Assembly (NCBI GenBank): GCA_023396065.1
Contig: JAEWXF010000028.1
Coordinates: 248,001 to 312,000, forward strand
Length of the DNA stretch: 64,000 nt
Reading direction: 5' to 3'
DNA from: Methanobacteriota archaeon
GTDB taxonomy: Archaea > Halobacteriota > Methanomicrobia > Methanomicrobiales > Methanocorpusculaceae
Of the stretch, positions 16,593-25,971 are shown piece by piece (the first letter of the stretch is position 1; the number at the start of each line of letters is the position of its first letter). Below the pieces are notes generated by a model. The model searched no databases. It was not told the origin of the DNA and saw only the letters and a list, made by a program, of their open reading frames with translations. The translations under genes and the position numbers were made by a program.

Positions 16593-18128
16593 ATGGAATC
16601 CGTTCTCGTCCTTGACTTCGGCGGCCAGTACAACCAGCTGATCGCCCGCCGCGTCCGTGAAGCAAACGTCTACTGTGAAGTAAAACCCTGTACCACACCG
16701 CTCGACGAGATCATTGCCGGAAACTACATGGGTATCATCTTCACCGGCGGTCCCGCAAGCGTCTACGCAGACGCCGCACCGCGGGTAGACCCGAAAATCT
16801 TCGAACTCGGTATTCCGATTCTCGGCATCTGTTACGGCGCACAGCTCACCGCATTCACCCTCGGCGGAAAAGTGTCCTCCGGGGCAACCGCCCTCACCCG
16901 TGAGTACGGAAAGACACCGCTGACTCTCTCTGAGAGCCTGCTGTTTGCCGGAATCCCAAACGTTACCTCCTGCTGGATGAGCCACGGCGATTACATCAGC
17001 GAACTTCCGGACGGCTTCACCGCAACCGCAACGACGCATGGCTGCCCGTTCGCGGCCCTTGAAAACCCGGAGAAAAAGATTTACGCGGTCCAGTTCCATC
17101 CCGAGGTGATGCACACACCAGAAGGCATGGCCATGATCAAAAATTTCCTTTACCATGTCTGCGGCTGTACCGGAACATGGCGGATGTCATCCTTCGTCGA
17201 CAACATGATTGCACATCTCCGGGAAAAGATCGGCGATAAAAAAGTACTCTGTGCCCTCTCCGGAGGTGTTGACTCCTCCGTTGCCGCCGTACTCGTACAC
17301 AAAGCAGTCGGCAGACAGCTGACCTGCATCTTCGTGGACCACGGCCTGCTTCGCAAAAACGAAGGAGATGAGGTTGAAGAAGTCTTCCGCAACCAGTACG
17401 ACATCAATCTTATCCGCGTCAATGCGGAAGACCGCTTCCTCACTAAACTTGACGGTGTCTCAGACCCCGAACAGAAACGAAAAATCATCGGTGCAGAGTT
17501 CATCCGTGTCTTTGAAGAAGAGGCCAAAAAGATCGGCAAAGTTGACTTCCTCGTACAGGGAACAATTTACCCGGATGTAATCGAATCCGGACCGGGAAAT
17601 GCCGCCGTCATCAAAAGCCACCACAACGTCGGCGGTCTGCCGGACCATGTGGACTTCAAGGAAATTATTGAGCCGCTTCGCATCCTCTTTAAGGATGAAG
17701 TCCGGGCCGCAGGACTTGAACTCGGGATTCCGGAAAATCTTGTCTGGCGTCAGCCGTTTCCGGGACCGGGACTGGCAATCCGTGTTATCGGCAACATCAC
17801 CAAAGAAAAACTTGACCTCCTCCGTGACGCGGATGCAATCTTTCGTGAGGAAGTTGCCGCCGCCGGACTCGGTCGGGCAATCAACCAGTACTTCGCGGCC
17901 CTCACCAACATGCGGAGCGTCGGCGTCATGGGAGACGAACGTACCTATGACTATGCCGTTGTTCTGCGGGCCGTGACCACAACGGACTTCATGACCGCAG
18001 ACTGGGCACAGATTCCCTTCCCGGTCCTGGAAAAAATATCCAGCAGAATCATCAACGAGGTGCGCCACGTGAACCGTGTTCTCTACGACATCACAAGCAA
18101 ACCTCCCGCAACCATCGAATATGAATAA
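16593..18128 (+). CDS. guaA: GMP synthase, glutamine-hydrolysing, single-chain
   Basis: From the ATG at 16593 the 511-residue protein begins ESVLVLDFGGQYNQLIARR. The amidotransferase domain has C80 (GICYGAQL) and H169/E171 (QFHPEV). The ATP-pyrophosphatase domain has the P-loop SGGVDSS at 223-229, and the C-terminal dimerisation part ends in PPATIEYE, the usual GuaA terminus. It converts XMP to GMP. Both domains are fused, the bacterial arrangement, whereas many euryarchaea encode them as two genes. The frame overlaps the end of pyrG by reading further upstream, but the internal ATG is correct by homology. Confidence 0.95.
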   Translation: MESVLVLDFGGQYNQLIARRVREANVYCEVKPCTTPLDEIIAGNYMGIIFTGGPASVYADAAPRVDPKIFELGIPILGICYGAQLTAFTLGGKVSSGATALTREYGKTPLTLSESLLFAGIPNVTSCWMSHGDYISELPDGFTATATTHGCPFAALENPEKKIYAVQFHPEVMHTPEGMAMIKNFLYHVCGCTGTWRMSSFVDNMIAHLREKIGDKKVLCALSGGVDSSVAAVLVHKAVGRQLTCIFVDHGLLRKNEGDEVEEVFRNQYDINLIRVNAEDRFLTKLDGVSDPEQKRKIIGAEFIRVFEEEAKKIGKVDFLVQGTIYPDVIESGPGNAAVIKSHHNVGGLPDHVDFKEIIEPLRILFKDEVRAAGLELGIPENLVWRQPFPGPGLAIRVIGNITKEKLDLLRDADAIFREEVAAAGLGRAINQYFAALTNMRSVGVMGDERTYDYAVVLRAVTTTDFMTADWAQIPFPVLEKISSRIINEVRHVNRVLYDITSKPPATIEYE

Positions 18129-18139
18129 CGTGAGATAAA

Positions 18140-19276
18140 ATGATCAGTACCTTCAAAAGCCTTGACAAAGAGTATTACATGCCCGCCTTCAGTCGGGACA
18201 TCGAAATCATCCGGGGACACGGATGCCATGTATGGGACACAACCGGCAGAAAATATCTGGATCTGGTGGCCGGAATCGCCGTATGCAGTACCGGTCACTG
18301 TCATCCGGACGTGACCGCCGCCATCTGTAATCAGGCCCGCCAGTTAATTCACTGCTCAAACCTGTATTATGTACCGGGACAGGCAGAACTTGCAGAAAAA
18401 CTCTCCAAAGCATCCGGACTCGGCAAAGTTTTCTTCGGAAACTCCGGTGCTGAGGCAAACGATGCAGCCCTGAAACTGGCAATCCTTGAAACCGGTCGCC
18501 ATGAGTTCGTCTCGTTTGAGCACGACTTTCACGGCAGAACTGTCGGATCTCTCGCCTGTACCCACAAGCCGGAGATCAGAGAGCCGTTTGAACCACTCGG
18601 CCTCCCCTGCTCGTTCAGCCCCTACGGTGACATCGAAGAACTGAAAAAACGCGTCAACAAAAAGACTGCAGCCGTTATCCTCGAACCCATTCAGGGAGAG
18701 ACCGGTGTTATCATTCCGCCGGATGACTTCCTGCCAGGTGTCCGGGACATCTGCGATGACGTAGGTGCCCTGATGATCTGCGACGAGGTCCAGACCGGAA
18801 TGGGCCGGACCGGGAAATGGTTTGCGTTCCAGCATACCGATGTACAGCCTGATATTATCAGTCTGGCAAAGGGTGTTGCATCCGGGATTCCAATGGGTGC
18901 AATCATTGCCCGGGAAGGCCTGGAGTTTACCCGTGGTCAGCACGGCAGTACCTTTGCCGGAGGGCCAATCGCATGCGCTGCAGGAAATGCAACGTTTGAA
19001 GTTCTGCGCCGTATTTTACCGGGAATCGCGGCAAAAGGCGAGCGGTTCCGGGCAGGACTTGAGGAAGCAGGTGTGAAGCCGCGGGTCCGTGGACTGATGG
19101 TCGGATTTACCGCAGGCGAAAAAGCCCCGGCAATTGCCAAATACTGCCAGAAAAACGGGGTACTTATTAACGTTGCAGGCGGAGAAAATATCCGGATTGT
19201 GCCGCCACTGGTCATCTCTACAAGTGACATTGACTCTGCACTCGCCGTAATCAAGGAAGCAGTCAATGCGGTCTGA
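18140..19276 (+). CDS. argD: Acetylornithine aminotransferase
   Basis: A 378-residue class III PLP aminotransferase of arginine synthesis. NSGAEANDAALKLA is the cofactor phosphate-binding block, D215/E216 in ICDEVQTGMGRTG binds the pyridine nitrogen, and K244 in SLAKGVASG is the PLP lysine. Length fits ArgD. A related function such as LysW-dependent or 4-aminobutyrate transamination cannot be fully excluded. The gene starts 11 nt after guaA and overlaps hisC by 11 nt. Confidence 0.9.
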   Translation: MISTFKSLDKEYYMPAFSRDIEIIRGHGCHVWDTTGRKYLDLVAGIAVCSTGHCHPDVTAAICNQARQLIHCSNLYYVPGQAELAEKLSKASGLGKVFFGNSGAEANDAALKLAILETGRHEFVSFEHDFHGRTVGSLACTHKPEIREPFEPLGLPCSFSPYGDIEELKKRVNKKTAAVILEPIQGETGVIIPPDDFLPGVRDICDDVGALMICDEVQTGMGRTGKWFAFQHTDVQPDIISLAKGVASGIPMGAIIAREGLEFTRGQHGSTFAGGPIACAAGNATFEVLRRILPGIAAKGERFRAGLEEAGVKPRVRGLMVGFTAGEKAPAIAKYCQKNGVLINVAGGENIRIVPPLVISTSDIDSALAVIKEAVNAV

Positions 19277-20336
19277 AAATTGCAGAGTGCGCGAACAGTA
19301 CCGAAAAGCTGGGTATGTGTTTGCCAAATCTCCGGCGGAAATCGCACGTGACTACGGATTTACCACAATTGCAATGCTGGGAAGCAACGAAAATCCGTAT
19401 CCGCCATCTCCTGCGGTTGCAACAGCGGCAGTGGAAGCAATTGCCGGTGTGAACCGGTATCCGGATCCGAGAACGCTGGCACTTTGTGCAGCACTCCGGG
19501 AACATGTATGTGACCATCCGGTTGTTACGTCCGGTCTTGGTATGGACGGGGTGATTGAGACGATCATCCGTGTCCTCGTGGAGCCGGGTGACACGGTTGC
19601 CGTGTCCACACCGACCTTCTCGATGTACGGTCTTGCGGCGGCGGCAGCTTCAGCACGTGTGGTAAATATTCCCCGCCGTGCACCGGACTTTTCAGTGGAT
19701 GTGGATACCTTTCTTGCCGGGGCGCGGGATGCGAAACTCTCGTTCCTGTGTACCCCGAACAATCCTACCGGAACGGTTACTCCGGCGGCTGATATCGAAC
19801 AGATTCTTGAGGAGATCTCAGGCGTACTGTTTCTGGACAACGCCTACGTCGAATTCTGCGACACCGACTATCTGACGCTGCTGAAGAACTATGATAATCT
19901 CGTGATCGGCAGAACGATGTCAAAGGTCTACGGTCTTGCGGGACTGCGGATCGGATACGGATTTGTTCCGGCGTGGATGGAAGCACCATATCATTCGGCA
20001 GCGACGCCATTCACCCTGAACAGAGTTTCCGAAGCAGCAGCCTGTGCAGCCCTCGCAGACACAGGATACCGGGATCGGTTTGTACAGCACGTCCGCGAGT
20101 GGCGGAACCGGTTTGTTGCCGAGATTCCGTATCCGTCGCTCTCCTCGGGTGCGAATTTTGTGTTGTTTAACACTCGGCCAATGCCAAGTAACATAGCTGC
20201 GGAACAACTTGCCCGCCAGGGTGTTCTGGTCAGATCCTGTGCAAGCTTTCCGGGACTGGGCGAGACGTTTGTCCGGGTGAGTATTGGGGATGCATGGGAA
20301 AATGAGAGATTCTTTGCGGCGGTGAAGAATCTGTGA
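19266..20336 (+). CDS. hisC: Histidinol-phosphate aminotransferase
   Basis: A 356-residue class I/II aminotransferase. GSNENPYPPSP is the conserved N-terminal block of HisC, CTPNNPTGT and DNAYVEF follow, and K220 in GRTMSKVYGLAGLRIGY is the PLP lysine. It transaminates imidazole acetol phosphate in histidine synthesis. The start lies inside argD (11-nt overlap), so the two are translationally coupled. No other his gene is in the window. Confidence 0.92.
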   Translation: MRSENCRVREQYRKAGYVFAKSPAEIARDYGFTTIAMLGSNENPYPPSPAVATAAVEAIAGVNRYPDPRTLALCAALREHVCDHPVVTSGLGMDGVIETIIRVLVEPGDTVAVSTPTFSMYGLAAAAASARVVNIPRRAPDFSVDVDTFLAGARDAKLSFLCTPNNPTGTVTPAADIEQILEEISGVLFLDNAYVEFCDTDYLTLLKNYDNLVIGRTMSKVYGLAGLRIGYGFVPAWMEAPYHSAATPFTLNRVSEAAACAALADTGYRDRFVQHVREWRNRFVAEIPYPSLSSGANFVLFNTRPMPSNIAAEQLARQGVLVRSCASFPGLGETFVRVSIGDAWENERFFAAVKNL

Positions 20337-20839
20337 TGATCGGGATCACGGGGACACCCGGTACCGGAAAGTCTGCGGTTGCTGCGGAACTCCGACGCCG
20401 TGGATGTGATGTACTGGATCTGAAAATGACCATCTCATCGTTTGTCACCGGGCACGATACGGATCGCGATGCAGATATGGTAGACGTGGACGCATGGGCA
20501 GAGGAGTTTCCCTATACCGAAGGATACCTTGAGGGATCCCTTGCCCATTTCCTGCCCTGCGACAAGATTATCGTTCTCCGCTGCCGGCCGGATGTTCTCC
20601 AACTCCGTCTGGAACCGCGTGGATACTCTCCGGAAAAAATCCGGGAAAACTGTGAGGCTGAAGCCCTGGATGTTATCCTGATTGAGACGGTGGATATGTT
20701 TGCATCTGAACAGATTTATGAGATAGATACAACAAATAAAGATGTAATTTCTGTGGCCGATGAGGTGACGGCATTTGCGGAGGATACGGTTTCCTCTGCG
20801 TTTGGAGCGCTTGACTGGTCGGCCTATCTGGTATCCTGA
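20336..20839 (+). CDS. Adenylate kinase, AK6/Fap7 (archaeal) type
   Basis: A 167-residue P-loop kinase starting at the ATG that overlaps the hisC stop (TGATG); an in-frame GTG one codon earlier is less likely. GTPGTGKS at about 6-13 is Walker A, with VLRCRPDVLQLRLEPRGYSPEKIRENCEAE-type sequence giving the family's LID and core blocks. AK6/Fap7 proteins interconvert adenine nucleotides and in eukaryotes and archaea assist small-subunit ribosome maturation. It is one base coupled to hisC and 1 nt before the next gene. Confidence 0.88.
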   Translation: MIGITGTPGTGKSAVAAELRRRGCDVLDLKMTISSFVTGHDTDRDADMVDVDAWAEEFPYTEGYLEGSLAHFLPCDKIIVLRCRPDVLQLRLEPRGYSPEKIRENCEAEALDVILIETVDMFASEQIYEIDTTNKDVISVADEVTAFAEDTVSSAFGALDWSAYLVS

Positions 20840-20840
20840 C

Positions 20841-21476
20841 ATGACTCTTGATTCTCTACGTCCGAAGGTTGCCTGGATTGTGAATCCGGTAGCCCGTGGT
20901 ATGGTCCGACTGCATTTTACGCCGAATGCCTGTACGGTTCTGGCACTGACAGCTGCGGGAGCAGGAGGCGTGGCATTCGGTCTGGGTCAGCCGATCTGGG
21001 GCGTGGTGTGTGTACTTTTCAATGCATTCTTTGATGCAATTGACGGTGCGGTGGCACGTGTTTCCGGGATTGCGAGTCCTGCCGGTGATTATCTGGACCA
21101 TGTGTTCGACCGGTATGCGGATATATTTTTGATCACGGGAATCTTTGCCTGGGGAACGGTTGCTTGGACGAGTGCTGTTCCTGCATGGGCAATCGGGATC
21201 TTTGCGCTGACCGGAGTGATAATGTCCTCATATCTGGGGACGCAGGCGCAGGCGGTCGGGCTGAAACGCAATTACGGCGGAATTCTGGGACGGGCTGACC
21301 GGTTGCTGCTGCTGATTGTGTTCGGTGCAGTGGAAGTGGTGTATCCTGCTCCACTGGTCCTCGGGCTGCCGGCACTGGGATGGCTTTTGGTGATTTTCGG
21401 GTTGTTCGGCCATATTACTGCAGTGCAGCGGTTTGTTTCCGGCTGGCGCGAGCTGAATGCCGAAAAGAACACCTGA
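20841..21476 (+). CDS. CDP-alcohol phosphatidyltransferase, probably archaetidylinositol phosphate synthase
   Basis: From the ATG at 20841 the 211-residue membrane protein has the full signature D65-x2-D68-G-x2-A72-R73-x8-G82-x3-D86-x3-D90 and about six membrane segments. It should transfer a headgroup onto a CDP-activated lipid. Archaeal members near adenylate kinase or cytidylyltransferase genes commonly make archaetidylinositol phosphate, hence the suggested specificity, which is inference. It is the last gene of the pyrG operon; its stop codon lies in the left arm of the terminator. Confidence 0.85.
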   Translation: MTLDSLRPKVAWIVNPVARGMVRLHFTPNACTVLALTAAGAGGVAFGLGQPIWGVVCVLFNAFFDAIDGAVARVSGIASPAGDYLDHVFDRYADIFLITGIFAWGTVAWTSAVPAWAIGIFALTGVIMSSYLGTQAQAVGLKRNYGGILGRADRLLLLIVFGAVEVVYPAPLVLGLPALGWLLVIFGLFGHITAVQRFVSGWRELNAEKNT

Positions 21477-21495
21477 CTTTTTTCTCAGGTGTTTT
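21468..21495 (+). terminator. Hairpin plus T-run terminator of the pyrG operon
   Basis: AACACCTGA (21468-21476) pairs perfectly with TCAGGTGTT (21485-21493) around an 8-nt loop containing six T residues, and a further T-run follows. The left arm includes the stop codon of the phosphatidyltransferase. Confidence 0.7.
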
Positions 21496-21571
21496 CCGCA
21501 TGATTCGCAATGAGAAGGTGTATTAACTTGGGCGATAGAGTAGTAAGCATAACACTTCAGGAGGTTCTCAA

Positions 21572-22066
21572 ATGGTAATGCAGGGAGACAGTGATGAGAA
21601 AAGTCGGCTGATTACCTGCCCCGGCTGTCTGGAAGAGATGGCACGGGCAGAGCTGGTCGGAAAAAAATGTCCGCTCTGCGGATACAGTCTCACTGATCAG
21701 GAACTGGGCGAGGAGTCCACCTATCAGGAAAATGATGAGGAACTTACCTGGATGCTGATTCAGAATCTTCAGAGGACTATTATGGACTGGCTGGCAGAGC
21801 TGGGAGCGCCGCCGATGACCGCGTATAAGATATCCTATCGGGTCTGCTGTCTGGATGTAGCTCCGGAACACAGTGATAAGACAACTACTTTTGCGTTTCC
21901 GGCAAAGATGACGCCGGAGGAGAGGGGAGCAGAAAAACTCTGTAAACGCTGCGGAAAGACCTTTGTTACCGGCGGCAGAAAGATTGTCGCCGGGGATCTG
22001 TTTGAGCCGGAGACGGAGACGACCTATTACTGTGAGGAGTGTAAGGCCGCCGCTCCCCGTGTGTAA
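21572..22066 (+). CDS. Two-zinc-ribbon hypothetical protein
   Basis: A 164-residue soluble protein. An N-terminal CPGCLEEM...CPLCGYSL ribbon and a C-terminal CKRCGKTF...YYCEECK ribbon flank a helical middle with WMLIQNLQRTIMDWLAELG. A strong CAGGAGGT ribbon-binding... ribosome-binding site about 9 nt upstream fixes the ATG. The layout suggests a nucleic-acid- or protein-binding adaptor. I do not recognise the family. It stands alone between the pyrG operon terminator and the convergent catalase. Confidence 0.65.
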   Translation: MVMQGDSDEKSRLITCPGCLEEMARAELVGKKCPLCGYSLTDQELGEESTYQENDEELTWMLIQNLQRTIMDWLAELGAPPMTAYKISYRVCCLDVAPEHSDKTTTFAFPAKMTPEERGAEKLCKRCGKTFVTGGRKIVAGDLFEPETETTYYCEECKAAAPRV

Positions 22067-22113
22067 GGTCCTCATCCCAATCTGATTTTTGAAAAAGAGA
22101 TATGAGAAGCCTT

Positions 22114-23628
22114 TCAGGGCTTCAGGGTTGCGGCAACCAGGGTTTTGTGATTCCCTTTTGCCAGTTCAAGGACGCGGGTCATGCTCAGACCCAGTGCCTT
22201 GGTCATCCGCTCACCGTACTCAGGATCAGCCCAGTAACAGTGAACCGCATGGCGATATTTGATGTTCTCCGTGCACGGAGCAATATTTCTGGCAGTGTTA
22301 CCGATCAGAAGCTCCTTTTTATCCTCGGCCAGAATCCGCCAGAGGTCACCTCCGGCACGGAAACAGTCATCGGTAGGATCGTTGACCGGGTCGTAGGCAT
22401 ACATTGCACCGGAAAGATCCAACGGAGGCTCCATGACGTCCGGCTGTGCGGTCCAGACACCCAGACTGTTCGGAGTGTACGCAGGTGTTCCGCCGTAGTT
22501 TCCGTCGGTTCGCATAAAACCGTCGCGGTGGTAATCGTGTACTTCACATTTCGCACGATTGACCGGAATCTGATTGTAGTTGACGCCGAGACGATAGCGC
22601 TGAGCGTCACCATAGACAAACAACCGGCCCTGAAGGAACTTATCGGGACTGAATCCGATACCGGGCACAACATGGGCCGGAGTAAAGGCTGACTGTTCAA
22701 CTTCCGCAAAGTAGTTCTCCGGATTGCGGTTGAGCTCGAGAACACCGACCTCAATCAGCGGGAACTCTGCGTGCCGCCAGATCTTGGTGATGTCAAAGGG
22801 GTTTTCGTAATGATGTTTCGCCTGTTCCTCAGTCATGATCTGGACATACATCGTCCATCGCGGATACTCGCCGCGCTCAATTGCCTCATAGAGATCCCGA
22901 CCGTGACTCTCGCGGTCTTTTGCGATGATTGCTTCCGCCTCGGCGTCAGTCAGGTTTTTGATTCCCTGCTGTGTCTTGAAGTGGAACTTACACCAGACCC
23001 GTTCGTTCTCTTTGTTGTAAAAGCTGAACGTATGTTCCCCGAAGACATGCATGTGGCGGTAACTTGCCGGGATTCCGCGATCTGACATGACAACGGTGAC
23101 CTGATGGAAGCATTCGGGCAGCAGGGTCCAGAAGTCCCAGTTGTTCTGGGCCGACCGCATGTTGGTTTTCGGGTCGCGTTTTACGGCGCGGTTGAGGTCC
23201 GGGAAGTGATGGACATCCCGGATGAAGAAGGTCGGGGTGTTGTTACCTACGAGGTCCCAGTTTCCCTCTTCTGTGTAGAATTTACAGGCGAAACCGCGAA
23301 TGTCCCGCTCGGCGTCCGCTGCTCCCCGTTCACCGGCAACGGTGGAGAATCGTACAAAAACATCACTTTTTGCGCCAGGTTGGAGAACTTTTGCTTTCGT
23401 GTACCGGGAGATATCATGGGTAACGGTGAATGTCCCGTACGCGCCGGAACCTTTTGCGTGCATCCGACGTTCGGGAATTACCTCACGGTTGAAGTGAGCC
23501 AGCTTCTCCAGCATCCAAACATCCTGCAGCATAACCGGTCCACGTGGCCCGGCTGTCAGCGAATGTTCATTTTCTGCGACGGGAGCACCGACTTCGTTGG
23601 TCAGTTTGGTGTGATCCATCGAATTCAT
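22114..23628 (-). CDS. katA: Monofunctional haem catalase
   Basis: A 504-residue clade-type small-subunit catalase. The catalytic histidine is H57 in ERRMHAKGSGAYG, the conserved asparagine is N130 in LVGNNTPTFF, and RLFVYGDAQRYRLG holds the proximal haem tyrosine. It decomposes hydrogen peroxide in the cytoplasm. A second ATG three codons in (23619) is an equally possible start. For a strict anaerobe this is an oxygen-tolerance enzyme, known from a few methanogens and often considered acquired. The divergent neighbour is a symporter, with 177 nt of shared promoter region. Confidence 0.95.
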   Translation of the reverse strand: MNSMDHTKLTNEVGAPVAENEHSLTAGPRGPVMLQDVWMLEKLAHFNREVIPERRMHAKGSGAYGTFTVTHDISRYTKAKVLQPGAKSDVFVRFSTVAGERGAADAERDIRGFACKFYTEEGNWDLVGNNTPTFFIRDVHHFPDLNRAVKRDPKTNMRSAQNNWDFWTLLPECFHQVTVVMSDRGIPASYRHMHVFGEHTFSFYNKENERVWCKFHFKTQQGIKNLTDAEAEAIIAKDRESHGRDLYEAIERGEYPRWTMYVQIMTEEQAKHHYENPFDITKIWRHAEFPLIEVGVLELNRNPENYFAEVEQSAFTPAHVVPGIGFSPDKFLQGRLFVYGDAQRYRLGVNYNQIPVNRAKCEVHDYHRDGFMRTDGNYGGTPAYTPNSLGVWTAQPDVMEPPLDLSGAMYAYDPVNDPTDDCFRAGGDLWRILAEDKKELLIGNTARNIAPCTENIKYRHAVHCYWADPEYGERMTKALGLSMTRVLELAKGNHKTLVAATLKP

Positions 23629-23805
23629 ACGTATGTTGAAATTAGCGATTGCAGGTCTTAAATGTTAGGGTCGGGAACATTCGATGAATGAAGCAGGACG
23701 AAACACGACAGAATCCAGAACATATATTCTGCATTTGAGTGGATACTAATCATCACCCCATATATACCTGAAATGAACATTCTTAGTCATACAAGATCGG
23801 TTCCC

Positions 23806-25413
23806 ATGCAGCTCGACATCTCCCCGAAATCCGTTACCTTCCATCTCTCGCCGGACGTCGTCAGCGAGATCAGCACCCTCACCGCAAAAACCCTCAAAGA
23901 GGGACAAATCGACCGTGAAGATGCAAAGCATCTCCAAATAGCCGTAGAAAAAGTTCTCCTCAAATGGCTGTCCGTCTTAGGAGAAGGAACCGAATGTACC
24001 TTCCGGAGCGGTCGCCGTCTCGGTCGCCAGTACATCACCCTTGCAGTTCCCGGACCAAAGGTCAACCCGTTCGGCGGTGAAGAGGACTGTGTCCTAACCG
24101 GCGGCAACTCCGTTCAGACACTCCTTGCCAACATTGGTCTCGTTCCATCCTACCACTACGTCAGCGGGGAAAACCAGATTGCCTTAATGCCGAAACGGCA
24201 AAAGGTCAATCCTCTGATATACCTCGTCTGCTCCGTCATCGCCGGTATCCTCACCGGCCTTCTCTGCCGGACACTGCCGGACGGCATATCTCATACTATC
24301 GGTACGGGAATTGTCACACCGCTGTTTGACACATTTATCGGTGTGCTGGTTGCCGTCGCTCTCCCAATGATGTTCCTCTCCCTGCTGTGGGGCATCTACA
24401 GTATCGGTGACACTGCCACACTCGGTAACATCGGCAACAAAGTTATCGCCCGCTATTTCGGCAGGATTTATTTCACCCTCATTATCTGTACCTTTGTTGC
24501 CCTGTCGTTCTTCCACTTCACCGTTGAGGGAGGGTCCCAAAGTCTTGGAGAGTTTCAGGCCATCTTTACCATGCTGCTGTCCATCATCCCGACCAACATT
24601 CTCACCCCGTTCACCGAGGGAAACACACTCCAGATCATCTTCCTTGCAGTAATATTTGGCCTCGCAATGCTCATTCTGAATAAAAAGATTCCCACCATCG
24701 TTCAGTTTGTCGGGCAGGCCAACACGCTGATCCAGCTGGTGATGGAATGGATCACCTCGCTTCTGCCAATCATTATCTTCATCAGCATTCTGCATCTGAT
24801 GCTGACCGATATCGAGAACCTCGGCGATCTGTGGAAACTGTTTGCCGTGATTCTCCTCTGTGTGCTAGTGAATCTGGTTCTGATGGTTGGCGGCGTATCA
24901 TTCGGTCGTAAGATAACCCCGGTGCGTCTGGTGAAAAAACTCCTGCCGTCATTTCTGATTGCCCTTACCACCGCATCATCCGCGGCAACGTTTTCCACCA
25001 ACATGGACACCTGCGAAAAAAAACTCGGTATTTCGTCCCGGCTGGTAAACTTCGGAGTTCCTCTCGGCACGGCATTCTCCCGCCCAGGACACGCAGCAAT
25101 ATTTTTCTGCGTGTGTCTCTTTATGGCTGATTATTATGCCGTCCCGATTACCTTATCCTGGGTATTCATGGCAATTCTGACCGCAGGTCTTCTGGCACTG
25201 GCGGTTCCGCCAGTTCCGGGAGGGGGGATTGCCTGTTACTCAATTCTGTTCCTGCAGCTCGGCATTCCGGTTGAAGCGCTGGGAATTGCAGTTGTGCTGG
25301 AGATTCTGCTGGATTTCCTGAGTACGGCTCTCAACATGGTAGCAGTGCCAATCGACATGGTACAGGTAGCAGCCAAACTGGATATGCTGGATGAAGAAAA
25401 ACTGAAAACGTAA
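23806..25413 (+). CDS. Cation:dicarboxylate symporter with a soluble N-terminal HATPase-like domain
   Basis: The ATG at 23806 gives 535 residues; the upstream ATG at 23773 lies only about 10 nt after a TATATA box (23759-23766), so it would fall before the expected transcription start. Residues about 1-125 are soluble, with EDAKHLQIAVEKVLLKWL and later strands like the N-terminal part of an anti-sigma/RsbW-type HATPase. From about 140 on it is a GltP/DctA-type transporter: multiple membrane segments, ALTTASSAATFSTNMDTCEK matching the serine-rich hairpin, and GVPLGTAFSRPGHA, VPPVPGGG. It likely imports dicarboxylates or amino acids with sodium or protons. Confidence 0.8.
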   Translation: MQLDISPKSVTFHLSPDVVSEISTLTAKTLKEGQIDREDAKHLQIAVEKVLLKWLSVLGEGTECTFRSGRRLGRQYITLAVPGPKVNPFGGEEDCVLTGGNSVQTLLANIGLVPSYHYVSGENQIALMPKRQKVNPLIYLVCSVIAGILTGLLCRTLPDGISHTIGTGIVTPLFDTFIGVLVAVALPMMFLSLLWGIYSIGDTATLGNIGNKVIARYFGRIYFTLIICTFVALSFFHFTVEGGSQSLGEFQAIFTMLLSIIPTNILTPFTEGNTLQIIFLAVIFGLAMLILNKKIPTIVQFVGQANTLIQLVMEWITSLLPIIIFISILHLMLTDIENLGDLWKLFAVILLCVLVNLVLMVGGVSFGRKITPVRLVKKLLPSFLIALTTASSAATFSTNMDTCEKKLGISSRLVNFGVPLGTAFSRPGHAAIFFCVCLFMADYYAVPITLSWVFMAILTAGLLALAVPPVPGGGIACYSILFLQLGIPVEALGIAVVLEILLDFLSTALNMVAVPIDMVQVAAKLDMLDEEKLKT

Positions 25414-25415
25414 AA

Positions 25416-25473
25416 GTCCAAGAGTCCGCTTCGCGAGCTCTTGAGACGTCTCAAGCGCCAAAGGCGCTTGGAC
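25416..25473. repeat. Compound palindromic element between convergent genes
   Basis: GTCCAAG (25416-25422) pairs with CTTGGAC (25467-25473). Inside are the perfect palindrome TTGAGACGTCTCAA (25441-25454), a GCGCC/GGCGC stem with an AAA loop, and CGCTTCGCG. It separates the symporter from the convergent ArsC-like gene and may double as a bidirectional terminator. The outer arms recur in the palindromic insert at 47.85 kb. Confidence 0.6.
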
Positions 25474-25478
25474 AAATT

Positions 25479-25877
25479 TTAGAAATGCAACTCCTGTATC
25501 ATCCATTCCTTTAGTTCCTCACGCAACCGGCGATAATCTGAGAGTTCATCCTCACCAATCCACAGATCCGGAGAACGAACCGGATGATAGATCACCTCAG
25601 CCGCCGGAGGGAATGCAGTCCGTGCCTGCCAGGCATTTTCGCAGAGTACCACCAGTACATCATATGTTCTCACCGGCAGTTCGCAGAGGAGTTTTGCATA
25701 CATCGAAAAACAGTCAACCCCTTCCTCTTCTAAAACCCTGACAACATGCGGAGACAGAGCAGCCTTTCCAATCCCGGCTGAAGCAATATCCCAGTTGGGA
25801 TGAAGCCGCCTGCATACTCCCTCGGCAAGCTGGGATCGGACAGAATTGTAGGTACATACAAAGAGAACAGAGGTCAT
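25479..25877 (-). CDS. Low-molecular-weight phosphatase / arsenate reductase-like protein
   Basis: From the ATG at 25877 the 132-residue protein begins with the P-loop CTYNSVR (C8-x5-R14) of the LMW protein-tyrosine phosphatase/ArsC family, and D104 in SPDLW is the general acid. The thioredoxin-coupled ArsC redox pair is not complete: C79 is present but the following loop lacks the second cysteine. It could therefore be a phosphatase or an ArsC using another thiol partner. The longer frame to 26069 overlaps the Fic gene and is rejected. Confidence 0.75.
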   Translation of the reverse strand: MTSVLFVCTYNSVRSQLAEGVCRRLHPNWDIASAGIGKAALSPHVVRVLEEEGVDCFSMYAKLLCELPVRTYDVLVVLCENAWQARTAFPPAAEVIYHPVRSPDLWIGEDELSDYRRLREELKEWMIQELHF

Positions 25878-25971
25878 CCAACAGTATTCGGAGTCCGGGA
25901 AAATAATGATTGTGCCAGGAGAACGAAACCATCTTATTCCTCTATACCCCATAGAGAAAGAAAGATACTGT

